Assembly: GCA_002049455.2 (NCBI GenBank)
Contig: KV918783.1
Location: forward strand, 186,001-250,000
Length of the DNA: 64,000 nt
Source of the DNA: Porphyra umbilicalis
Lineage: Eukaryota > Rhodophyta > Bangiophyceae > Bangiales > Bangiaceae
Direction of reading: 5' to 3'
Shown: positions 10,155 through 19,710 of the stretch, piece after piece
Numbering within the stretch: position 1 is the stretch's first letter
How the letters are laid out: the number at the start of each line of letters is the position of its first letter
Notes under the pieces: generated by a model
Seen by the model: the letters and a program-made list of their open reading frames with translations, nothing else
Database searches by the model: none
What the model was told of the DNA's origin: nothing
Translations under genes and position numbers: made by a program

Positions 10155-11972
10155 ATGCGGAACCATGGCGTAGGTAACCGCGTCGGTTCCATCCGAGGCG
10201 CGACGACGGCGCCGCGCTTTGACCCGTTGACCATCATGGGCTGTTTCAACTGTGATGACCCAAAGCACGAGATCAAAAACTGCCCGAAGCCCAATGGGGA
10301 TGCCCGGCGGAACGCGAAAGCGTACGGTGACAAGATTGTTGCGCCGTCCCTTATGGCACTACGATATCGCGGCCACGCTTGGCCCATGCATGAGTGTGAT
10401 GCGGAGCTGCCGCCCTGTACTGAACACGGGCGCCGGGGTGAACATAGTGCGAGCTAGTGTTCTCCCGGCAAACTGGATGGCTTACGCCGAGAACTTGAAC
10501 ACGCTTCCGCGCATCAGAAATGCAAACAACAATCGTCTCGTGACGAAGTATGCCATACATCTATAAGTAGACACCGGAGGTGTACGTCTTTTTGTTCGAT
10601 TCCTCGTTTCCGACAACTTATCAGTCCAGAGCATCCTTGGTACCGAGTTCATTGAACGAAACATCAAGGCGATCTTGCCGCGTTTGCGAAAGATCGTCAG
10701 GCAGGAACTCGTGCGCTGCACGGAGAAAGTGCCTCGGCCAACGCCAATCTTGACTTGTCTTGATGACTGTGCCTGGGACCGCCATTGGCAAGACAAATCC
10801 GCAAGGGTGCGAGCCTGTAAACAGGTACATGTCAACGGACACCAAGAGGAGTGGATCATGGCCACATGTGACACTTCCGGTATGGTTACTATCACACCGA
10901 ACGCTCGGTTATGCCGACATAAGTCCATGTCGGTCGCCCGCGGCCTTGCCATCGTCAAGCCCGACGAGCTCTTCTTAGTCAGGTTATGTAACTTCGGCAA
11001 AGACCACGTCATTGTTCGAAAGAACTCAACCTTGCGGTTTGCAGAGCCCTACCAAGGGCCGATGTTGTCCGCCGTCCTGGATGACAACAACCCGAAGGAT
11101 GGAACCGATACTTCATCGGACGACGTGAGTCGTGACCCACTCGAGGACCTCGACCTCAGTGAGGCTCCCGAGTATCTGCACAAGCAGATTCGAGATATGC
11201 TCAAGACACATTCGTCTATGTGGGATGGAACCCTTGGCGTTATCCGTGCTACGGAGCACGCCATCGTCACTCCTCCAGACGCTCTGCCCATACGGGCTCA
11301 ACCCTACCGGACCGGGCCGTTCAAACGGCAGATCATCTCTGATCAGATCAACAAAATGTTGAAGCTCAATGTCATTGCCCCTAGCCATAGTGCTTGGGCA
11401 AGCCTCGTGGTAATTGTACCAAAGAAGAACGGCAAAGCCCGATTCTGTGTCGACTATCGTCGGTTAAACAACATCACAAAGAAGGATGCGTATCCCTTGC
11501 CTCGAATGGAGGACTGCCTTGACTCCTTGGGAGATGCCCAGGTGTTCACGTCTCTCGACTGCACCGCGGGGTACTGGCAAGTACCCTTACGCAAAGACGA
11601 CCAATAGAAGACGGCGTTCACAACGCCTTGTGGTTTACACCACTGGTTATCAATGCCTTTCGGCTTGACGAACGCGCCTGCTACCTTTCAGCGCGCGCTG
11701 GATATTATCCTCTCGGGTTTGAAGAGGCAGATATTCCTTGTCTACTTGGACGATGTCATCATCTTCTCTGCGAACGCGGAACAACACGTCAAAGACGTTG
11801 ACACGGGTTTGCACCGTCTCCGCGAAGCCGGGGCTACCCGGAACTTGCAAAAGTGCACATGGTTGTTCGACAAAGTCGAGTACCTCGGACACATTGTCCG
11901 CCCCGGGCAACTGCACGTGCATAACAAGAACGTTGATGCTCTGAAGTACGCCAAGCTCCCAACGACAAAGAC
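10155..11972 (+). pseudogene. pol: Element A pol, 5' half: zinc knuckle, protease, reverse transcriptase
   Basis: The order is nucleocapsid knuckle, aspartic protease, then RT. The protease motif reads NTGA instead of DTGA: the Asp codon is AAC at 10423-10425, which should abolish catalysis. Stops occur after KYAIHL (10564-10566) and after KDDQ (TAG at 11605-11607, where B and C have GAG). RT fingers (PKKNGKARFCVDYRRLNN), SLDCTAGYWQ, MPFGLTNAPATFQ and the catalytic YLDD (about 11743-11755) are readable. The half ends at PTTKT, where the CTAG target site of the inserted transposon falls at 11973-11976. Compared with B and C, the reading is old and non-functional. Confidence 0.8.
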
Positions 11973-11976
11973 CTAG

Positions 11977-14900
11977 TGTCTATTCTACCGGAAAAAAGGA
12001 TCAAATGAGCTGTGAGTGAGGATCAAATGAGCTTCTCCAGAATCGGCGATTTTGGCCCATCTGAGTGGGAAATCGGCCGATGAGACACCTACAAATGCAT
12101 GTTGGTGCTTTTCCCCGCCACCCCGTGAAGCGCAGAGACAATGCCCACGCCCCAAGATGACTATGATGTATTCGGGGAGCGTCGTACGGGAAGACCTGGT
12201 GCAAAAAGCGCCTCCACGGGCTCAGCAGTCTGAGTCAAGCATGTCCCCTCCGACTCTCCCCTCCTCCGTTTCATGCTGACAGGCACTGCCACCATGTCTC
12301 CTGGTACAGGAGCCTCTGAAAAGTGTCCTCATGGGCTCCCCTCCTTGAAAGACCGACACCAGGGCTGTGAAATCACCGTCTCCATGGTATGGCACTCGTC
12401 TCATCGTGTGATGCTTCCTCCCCCGACTCTCTCTTCCTCCAACGCTGTGAACAGTCTGATTTCGCTCTGCAGCGGTGGAAAGCGACTCTGCAGTCTTGTC
12501 AGGTTGCTGCAGAAGAGCCACAGTGACGACAGAGGTGGTGTAGCCTCGCTCAAAGGCTCTCCCAGAGGGACTGGGCGCGGGGAGAAACCTCGCCTTCGCC
12601 CGGAGCGGGCAACCCAGCAATCATCAGACCAAGAGCACAAGCCGTGGCTCCAGAGTCGACAAATTGACTTCGAGAAAAGAATTGTTCCATTTGTGAAAAA
12701 AAGAAGACATGACAACAAGTACAACAACCAAATTAAACTCTACTTACACATCGATTTCATGCACTTCCCGCAGGTGCACATGGAAGCAACCCCGCCCGGT
12801 CTTGGGGCCACAAAAGAACAGGTCCACGCCGGTGCCATCGCGGCAAGATGAGCACACAAGAGTGGTCCGACCGCTCTTGCAGACTCGGCAGTCGCGCTGC
12901 GCACGGTGGTCGCTGTCCCCCTTCCGACGCTTAAGAGTTGGGGTAAGGTGGACACCGACGCCGAAGCACACCACAGGCGCTCCATCGGAGCCAGCCACCG
13001 CGCCAGGCACCCCACGCTGTCGCAGACCAACAGAGTCGTAGGTGTTGTCGATCACCTGCGCTGCAAGGTCCTCGTAAAACTGGTTCTGGGTGAGCGCCGC
13101 CGCCGGACCGCGGGCGCCCGCGTACAACAGCCAGGCGTCCACGACACAAATGCCCAACAGGGAGAGGTTGACGCGCATGGACCAATCATGCGTGACAAGC
13201 TTGTGCTCCAGCCGCAAGTCGTCCTGCCGACAGCGGTTGTGGCGGTCGATTTGGGCGCAGCACTGGTAGTACGTCTCCACCACGAGCGGCTGTGGTACGG
13301 TCAGAACGACGCGCTCAGCGTGGTCGCCCACCTGACGCCACCGCACGCGGTCGCATGGCCTGCCAGGCAGGGTGCACGACGCCGTAGAAATGAAGTACCG
13401 CCGCTCCCGGTCGACCCACAGCACGGCGAGCATGTCCGCCACGCCGTCAGCCGTCTTGTGGGTGTACGAGATGTGTTCCCCCCGCTCCTCCAGCGGTAGC
13501 ACGGAGAGGGTACTCATCGGGTAGCCCCTGGTTGCCGTCTTCACGACCCCAATGAATCGGAGGCCCATGCCGAGCAGCTGCTCCGCCGCCGTGACGCTCG
13601 CGAAGTACGAGTCGGCACAGACCACCCGCTTAGTGCCGGCCCACGGGGCCACCAGCTTCTTCAACACAGTAGTACCATGCGGGAGGTCGTCCTCGTGGCC
13701 CGTCCCGGTGTCTTGGCGGTGCTCGGCGGTCGTCACGACGCTAAGGTTGAGCATAATTCCGCTGCGACCGCATGCAGCGTCTTGTATTTCACACCCGTTC
13801 TCGGGCTTGCGGTCAATTGCAACGTACATTGGAAGACCGCGAAGGATCCAATGACCTCCTTGACCGTACCATTTACACATGGATTCGTCGACGCAAATTA
13901 GGTCACTTGGTGACACGCGGGCTGCCCGGTGGGAGTTTATGGAAGATACAAACTCGTTGATGAGCTGCCACCTACTCCCCTCCGAGTCGTCCGCGTCGCC
14001 CGCCTGCTCGCTGAAGGTCACGGACGACCACAACGCGTCAAACCGGCTACGCGGCATGCCAGTCCGCTCACCGAAGGCGGGTGCCTGCATGTACTTGTTG
14101 CGCGCCTTGGTCGCCCACAGGTCCGCACGCGCGCCAAACTCGTAGCGAGTGGCCAGCAGGGTCACCCCAATGAACTTCAGCACCTCCCCGGCGGTTGTCT
14201 GCTGCATCCCGCGGGTGCGCAGCTTCGCGGAAGTCAACCTGACCATCCGCACGAGCTGGTCCACAGGGAACATCGCCATAAAATAGTCCAAGGGCTTGCG
14301 GGTCCGCCCAGGCCCGAGTGTGTCTCCATCCTCGTAGATGACCTCCCCCCCAGGCGTGCGGACCGACCAGGATTGGCGGGGCACGGGGCCCCCGACCGGT
14401 TCGTTGACCACCCCGGCCTCCCATGTGCGCCCGTGGGCTGTGGCCGTCGCCGGCACCCCCGCCAGAGGCGAGGGAGAGGGCACCCACCCGCTCGCAGGCG
14501 GGGGACTCGTGCCGGGCGTGGCCGCGGGCGGGACAAAGATGGGGGGGTGGGGGGGGGGGGGGGGGGGGGCACGTCTCGCCAGCGGGCTGGGACGCCTGCG
14601 TCACCGGCGACCCCTCCTCTGCGGCTGACACCTCCGGTAGGAGCTCGTGTGTGGGGGCTGGGCCAGCGTACACACTGGCCAACGCCTGCACCTTGTTGTA
14701 CACCTTGCCCCGCCACACGAACTTGACGCGCAGGTCCGTCCGGTTCCGACCCCCCTTGCCCTTTCCGCGCAGCACCTCCTGCACCGTGCCGTTGAGCAGC
14801 CACGTCTTGGCCAGCGCGCCGCGGAAGCGGCTCAGCTCGACGAGGCTTGTCACGTTGACTGCCTTGGTGTGCACCGCCGCGCCGACGACCAGTCGCGGGT

Positions 14901-15700
14901 TGCCGATCTTCCTCTTGTTCTTTGGCACCGAGGGAGGCGGGGGGGGGGGGGGGGGGGTTGGGGAGGGCGGCGGTGGCGGGGGAGGCCGCTGCGGTGGCGG
15001 ATGCAGGGGCGGCGGCGACGGCCGCCACCGGAACGGGGGCAGTGGCAGCAGGGGGAGGTGGGGAAGAAGGGGGGCCGGCGACAGCCTTGGCAGTGGTCTT
15101 GCGCCTCCCCATCGTGCGTGCCGGCCGGGGCGAAGAACAGAACGGGAGGGGGAGGCGGAAAACAGAACAGGAGAGGGAAGCGGTGAACAGAACAAGGGGG
15201 GGGGGGGGGGGGGGGGGGGCAATAGCAGCACGGAGGGCCGCGCGACGAGTGCGCGGCTGAGGATGCAGTGGGTGGGTGACGGCGGGTTGGGAGGAGGGGC
15301 GCCGCGGGGCGTCGCCCCCTCGCGGATATAACACGCTCCGCCCGACCAGCCAGCACCGGGGGGTGGTGCCCACGCGTGCCCGCGTCTTGGGCGGACGAAA
15401 CGGAGCCAGTTTCCCGCGCGCGGGGCGAGGAGGGTAGGAACGGCACGGGCAGAGAATGCTGTTTGGAGGTCCCTGTCAGTGGCGGGAACCGCCCCAGGGC
15501 GCGAAAAAAAAGGCGCCCCAGGGTGACTTCTTCGCTTGGCAGGATGCACCGCGGCTCCCCCAGGGGAAAAGAGACTGCGCTGAGCTCATTTCTGCAATCA
15601 GAATGTACCGCAAACGTCTGGAAGCACTCGAAAACAGACACCCAAAATGAGGATCAAATGAGCGGAAAAGTATCAAATGAGTCCCCCGGTAGAATAGACA
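11977..15700 (-). mobile_element. PiggyBac-like DNA transposon with CTAG target duplication
   Basis: The 3,724-bp insert begins TGTCTATTCTACCGG and ends CCGGTAGAATAGACA, a perfect 15-bp inverted repeat. CTAG lies immediately outside each end (11973-11976 and 15701-15704). Removing the insert and one CTAG rejoins the pol frame of element A (PTTKT to LKSFLGMC), as in B and C, so the borders are exact. Subterminal copies of GATCAAATGAG lie at about 11999 and 12020 on the left, and GATCAAATGAG and TATCAAATGAG near 15653 and 15671 on the right, all in the same orientation. The only recognisable gene is the minus-strand transposase. About 700 bp at the left end is non-coding. Canonical piggyBac uses TTAA; CTAG is also a palindromic tetranucleotide. 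Confidence 0.9.
12744..15112 (-). pseudogene. PiggyBac-like transposase (DDE_Tnp_1_7 type), frame broken at C homopolymers
   Basis: The 579-codon frame at 14483-12744 holds the whole catalytic core: LICVDESMCKWYG (first Asp), VVCADSYFAS (second Asp) and QIDRHNRCRQDD (third Asp). A C-terminal cysteine-rich module follows (CRVC...CSSC...FFCGP...CFHVHLREVH), as in PiggyBac transposases. The N-terminus continues upstream in other frames: GNPRLVVGAAVHTKAVNV to TWLLNGTVQEVLRGKGKGG in one, and MGRRKTTAKAVAG from an ATG at 15112 in another. The switches coincide with long G runs on the plus strand at about 14548-14567 and 14938-14957. They are therefore homopolymer slippage in the genome or in the read, or small introns. 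The intact product would be near 790 residues with a low-complexity Pro/Ala N-terminus. The catalytic core itself has no stop. Confidence 0.85.
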
Positions 15701-15704
15701 CTAG

Positions 15705-17394
15705 CTGAAAAGCTTCTTGGGCATGTGCAACGTCTATCGACGTTTTGTCAAGGACTTTGCCAAACGAGCGAAGCCCCTGAACGCCCTGACTAGGGCCGAG
15801 ATCCTACCGAATCTACCACCGCCGACGGACGTTGCCATCGTCGCCATCAAAGACCTTCGCAACGCACTCTTGTGTTCACCGGTACTTGTCTTTCCAAAGG
15901 CCAACCGGAAGCTCGTCGTCGACGTTGACGCATGTGCCGACCAAGTCGGTTGTACCCTCCTCCAGGAGAAACCGGGCGAACTGCTTCATCCTGTCGGATA
16001 TTGGAGCCGAGGACGCACTGCAGCCACTGCTGCATAAAAAAACTACTCCACCACGGAGCGCGAATACAACGGAGCGCGAATGCGTCGGCGTCGTGTGGGC
16101 TGTCATCAAGTTGAGGCACTTCCTCGACGGGCAACGGTTCCTCATCCGAACAGATCACCAAGCACTTGGCTGGATCTACAGCACGACCGACTCAAGAGGA
16201 CGCTTGATGCGCTGGCGACTTCGCCATTCCGAATACACATTCGATATGGTTTATAAACCAGGTGCATCGCACCACTTGCCCGACTTCCTGTCGCGCACCT
16301 CTACGGTGACGCCGCCAGAAGATATCTATGATGATATACCTTGCCTGGCATTGGCCGAGACGGCCAGCGGCTTGAGGACGGGGAGGTACACGGGTATCGA
16401 CACACCCGAACCGATGGAATTCGACGACGTTGTTGAAGAACAATAAACAGACGACTACTGTGTCGAGATGTCCACTCGCGTGGAATGCGGAACGGCCAAG
16501 GCCTTCGTCCGCAGCGAGCATCACGCTCTGTGTCGCCGGACGCCTCACGGCAACCCATTGGTCAGACCAAAATCACTACGCGAAGGCGTCTTGACGCTCG
16601 AGCACCACGCCACGGTGGCAGCCCATCCTGGTATGAACCGGATGTATTACACCATGCCGAAGGCATATTACTGGCCTTCGATGGTAACGGACATCCATAC
16701 CACCATCACGAAGTGCACAACTTGTGCTCAAGCCTTCCTCGCCTTGCGGCGACACACCACGCCCTTAACGCTGTTCCCGGCTACTGAGCCTCTCACGGAA
16801 CTGTCCGTTGACATCTTTGGGCCCATCCCGGCCTCCAAGAAGGGCAAACGCTTCATCTTGGTTATCACCGACCGCTTCGCCAAGCTCACCAAGTGTGTCG
16901 CCTTACGACGACTTACAGCCATGTCCGTGGCGTCAGCCATCATCGACGCGTGGGTGTCCGCCTACAGGCTACCGGACCTATCGGACCAAGGGCCCCAGTT
17001 CATGTCGAACTTCTTCATCGCTGTGATGAAGATGCTTGGCATTGAAACGGTTCGTACCACGGCGTATCAACCCCAAACCAATGGGCAAGTCGATCGGTAC
17101 AACCGTACTATGGCTACTCAGCTGCGACACTACGTTGCTGATGACCCATCACGATGGGACGAGCTACTCCCGGTTATCACCATGGCATATAATAGCCAAC
17201 CGCTCCGGTCTACGGGTATCGCTCCATTTGAGATCGGTATCCCAAGGCGGATCGCTAACCTCACGGTTCGCAACTTGCCCCCTGGCACTCCGCTGGCCAA
17301 TAAGGGAACGCTCAAGGATGGGTCACCCCTAGCTCGCAAACGCGAGTTCATGGCCTGCCTTCGCAGGCAGATCCCCGTCGTAGTATAAGCCTTG
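15705..17394 (+). pseudogene. pol: Element A pol, 3' half: RNase H and integrase
   Basis: It continues the RT thumb (LKSFLGMCNVYRRFVKDFA), then RNase H (DVDACADQVGCTLLQ, FLIRTDHQALGWI), the integrase HHCC finger (HHATVAAHPGM...CTTCAQ) and the core (SVDIFGPIPASKKGKRF, LSDQGPQFMSNFF). Lesions include a frameshift near 16020-16060, a TAA at 16444-16446 where B has CAA, loss of six bases before the second catalytic Asp, and replacement of the DDE glutamate by Asp (GAT at 17092-17094, in GQVDRYNRT). A TAA ends the frame at 17386-17388. Homology to B and C runs on to GACGCAACAA and stops at the start of element B. Confidence 0.85.
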
Positions 17395-17410
17395 CGTAAG
17401 ACGCAACAAT

Positions 17411-17804
17411 TGTAGCATATCTCTGCTCCCAATTGGCAATTGGCCACGAGTAGCCCCCTTGACTGGCCGAATCCACGGACTTGTGTGACTCGGCTTGTGG
17501 CACGCCCTTTGGGGGGTTACTTCCGCATTGTTTATTTTTTATTTGCTTGTTTGCTTGCCTGTCTTATCTGTCTGCCGGCACTCATTACGATCGCTTGATC
17601 GGATGGTCGATCGACCAGTGCCGTTGTTTGTATTAAACCACCGTGGGTCCGGGGTCGCCGTCGTGGGCACCACCCGGCTCCCCATCGGATTCCCTCCAAC
17701 AAAAGGTCTTCTTCCTCGCCGCGACGGCGATAGAACTCGCTTTATTGCTTGGCTACGGTCGGTCTCAGTACACTGGTAATTGAACTAACGTTATTAATAC
17801 CACA
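17411..17804 (+). repeat. 5' LTR of element B
   Basis: It starts TGTAGCATATCTCTGC and ends TTATTAATACCACA (TG...CA). It matches 26233-26627, 55320-55712 and 63847-64000. AATTGGCAATT near the 5' end is a near-palindrome. The T-rich TTATTTTTTATT tract lies about 110 bp in. Its 3' half is closer to the 5' LTR of C than to its own 3' LTR. Confidence 0.95.
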
Positions 17805-17806
17805 TT

Positions 17807-17824
17807 TGGTGGAGCAGCAGGGGA
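17807..17824 (+). promoter_or_regulatory. Primer-binding site of element B
   Basis: TGGTGGAGCAGCAGGGGA starts two bases after the LTR. TGG is the complement of a tRNA 3' CCA end. A tRNA with acceptor 5' strand GGAGCAG would fit; I cannot name it. The same sequence follows the LTR of element C. Confidence 0.6.
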
Positions 17825-18034
17825 TACCCTCGCCTTCATCGTGCCTCGCGGCACGGTGTCCCCGAGAACTTTCTCGCTGCCTCGTGGCATTGTGACGGTG
17901 TCGATACGGTCGCTTGGCGCGCGGGGCGTAAGCCATCGACTTGAGGGCGTGGTGCCGGGGGCATCACGGTTGAGATCTCCGACGTTGGCGCGCAGGGCGT
18001 AAGCCAAGTCGGAACACTTTGTTCAGGTCCCAGT
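17825..18034 (+). other. Untranslated leader of element B
   Basis: About 210 bp between PBS and gag. It contains two direct copies of a GGCGTAAGCCA-containing unit (near 17925 and 17996) and a CCCGAGAACTTTCTCG hairpin. Packaging or dimerisation function would be inference. Element C has an almost identical leader at 55733-55942. Confidence 0.5.
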
Positions 18035-19681
18035 ATGTCTACTAGTGGTACCGGCGGCACTCGGCGAGCCAGAGACGGCAAGTTGCCATCTGGCTACCGG
18101 CCGCCGGGCGGGGGACAAGGCACTCCTGCCGCCTCCGACGCCCCCACGGACGGTGCTCCAACTCCTCCCATCCCTGCGGATCAAGCCGCCTCTGGGCAGA
18201 TGCAGGTGGTGGAGAGCCTGGAGGCGGCCGTTGAAGCACTTCAGCGACGCCTAACGGCCCAAGAACAGGCTAACGAGTCTCTGGCGCGAGCCAATGACAA
18301 GTTGGTCGACGACGTCGAGGCCCTGCGCAAGGTCGACTCCCATGAGGAGGAACGCCGTGTGGCTAAGTCTCGCCGCCAGTCGGGCGACAAGACCAAGGAC
18401 GTCAAGAAGACGAACAAGGTGATCAAGGACAAGTCCGTCCGCAAGGACGCTCCGGCTAACGCCGCGCTTTCCTCATCTTCCGACGATTCCGCGTCTGGGT
18501 CAAGCCCGACGTCGTCAGACGACGACAACCCCAACGCGACGGACACGTCCTCTTCGGACGATGGCCACGGGCCCCCACACCCGCCGTCGCCCCCAAGTGG
18601 GTCCTCGCCGAGCGAAAGCTCGAGCGAGTCGGACGCGGCCGCGCGCAAGCGCCCCACGCCCCCCACCAAACGGAAGGAGCGACTTGAAAAAGCCGATAGG
18701 ATCAAGGTGATCCGCCCGGCTAATAGCCGCTTCAAGACACTCCTGGACTACAGGACGTACTTCCTGATCCGCCGTCAACTGACGTATACGCCTAAAGAGG
18801 CACGGCGGTCGCACCGTCTCAACAAACGTTTGGACGTAGCGTTCCATGGGCAACAGCCATTCACGGGAGCCCTGCCCTTGGGCATCTTCACGTTCTTGAC
18901 GACCTTTCGCCGCGCGTGCGACGCGGCTGGGCTGACGCACGGTCAAGCCCTTCCGCTTATGGTCTTTCGACTAGCCGGCAACGCCAAGATGGCCTTCTCC
19001 GGCGCGCTTAACAGCACCCTCGGACGTAAGCGTTACGCCATCCGTACCTACGGAGATGCCGTCAACTGGCTTCTTTCGAAGTATGCGACACACGCAACCA
19101 TGGCTAACGCCTATCAAGACATCATTACGATGAAGCAACAAGACAACGAGGCGCCCACGGCCTTTGGTCATCGCGTGGAAACGCAATGCGACCTCCTCAA
19201 CGGTTTGTTCGACATCCAAGACGTTAAGGACGTCTTCATCACTGGTCTTTCGGACCTTGTGCAAGCGCACGTACGGGTACTGAACGACCAGTTCCCCGAC
19301 CGAACCCTGTCCGAGACGGTCGCCACCGCCCAGATGTACTGGGACGGCACCAACAAGTTGCGTTTGCAACTCAAGATTACCCGCCCAACGGCGATCAAAG
19401 TCGCTTACGCAACACAAGACCAGCGGACGACGACGGAACGACCATTCACACCGGTTCGCACCTCGCCGCCCCCTCGGGCCGCCGTCCCCCAAGCCAATCG
19501 GGCTGACATCTGTTACAACTGCAACAAGCCGGGGCACCTCGCCGCACAGTGTGCCGAGCCTTATCGCCCTCGCGAGCGTCGGCAACCGCCTATCGGCGTT
19601 CATGCTCTTGCCGACGGTAACGTCGAGGAAGACGAGGTCGAGCATCCGGCTGACGCCGTGGACGACTCGAAAAACGTCTAG
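18035..19681 (+). CDS. gag: Gag of chromovirus B
   Basis: 548 residues, the structural polyprotein that would form the virus-like particle and package element RNA. Residues about 1-55 are Gly/Pro-rich. About 56-115 form a charged coiled coil (VEALQRRLTAQEQANESLAR onward), followed by a Lys-rich then Ser/Asp-rich linker to about 205. Residues 265-470 are the helical capsid-like region (LTTFRRACDAAGLTHGQALP, GRKRYAIRTYGDAVNWLLSK). The CX2CX4HX4C knuckle uses Cys493, Cys496, His501 and Cys506 (CYNCNKPGHLAAQC). The ATG at 18035 is the first after the leader, and the length equals that of C. Pol begins in the -1 frame at the 3' end, so Gag-Pol fusion by frameshifting is likely. Confidence 0.9.
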   Translation: MSTSGTGGTRRARDGKLPSGYRPPGGGQGTPAASDAPTDGAPTPPIPADQAASGQMQVVESLEAAVEALQRRLTAQEQANESLARANDKLVDDVEALRKVDSHEEERRVAKSRRQSGDKTKDVKKTNKVIKDKSVRKDAPANAALSSSSDDSASGSSPTSSDDDNPNATDTSSSDDGHGPPHPPSPPSGSSPSESSSESDAAARKRPTPPTKRKERLEKADRIKVIRPANSRFKTLLDYRTYFLIRRQLTYTPKEARRSHRLNKRLDVAFHGQQPFTGALPLGIFTFLTTFRRACDAAGLTHGQALPLMVFRLAGNAKMAFSGALNSTLGRKRYAIRTYGDAVNWLLSKYATHATMANAYQDIITMKQQDNEAPTAFGHRVETQCDLLNGLFDIQDVKDVFITGLSDLVQAHVRVLNDQFPDRTLSETVATAQMYWDGTNKLRLQLKITRPTAIKVAYATQDQRTTTERPFTPVRTSPPPRAAVPQANRADICYNCNKPGHLAAQCAEPYRPRERRQPPIGVHALADGNVEEDEVEHPADAVDDSKNV

Positions 19682-19710
19682 GCCGGGTGCCCGACTTGGG
19701 GTTGCCCGGC
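19669..19710 (+). promoter_or_regulatory. Candidate -1 ribosomal frameshift signal, element B
   Basis: GAAAAAC (19669-19675, read G AAA AAC in the gag frame) lies two codons before the gag TAG. After a 6-nt spacer comes GCCGGG (19682-19687), complementary to CCCGGC (19705-19710), making a 6-bp GC stem with a 17-nt loop. Slipping -1 here enters the pol frame exactly. The heptamer departs from the X XXY YYZ rule at its first base. The signal is identical in C. Confidence 0.55.

Larger units (their letters stand above)
8661..17410 (+). mobile_element. Degenerate Ty3/gypsy retrotransposon, copy A (interrupted; 3' end lost)
   Basis: A gag-like frame (8881-10029) is followed by a zinc knuckle, protease and RT (10155-11976), then RNase H and integrase (15705-17394). 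The two pol halves are separated by the PiggyBac-like insertion. From about 10290 onward the DNA aligns closely with pol of elements B and C, but the gag is clearly different. The homologous sequence stops at 17410, where the 5' LTR of element B begins, so A's chromodomain, 3' region and 3' LTR are missing. No 5' LTR is recognised; 8661 is only an approximate start. Multiple in-frame stops and active-site changes show it is dead. Confidence 0.75.
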
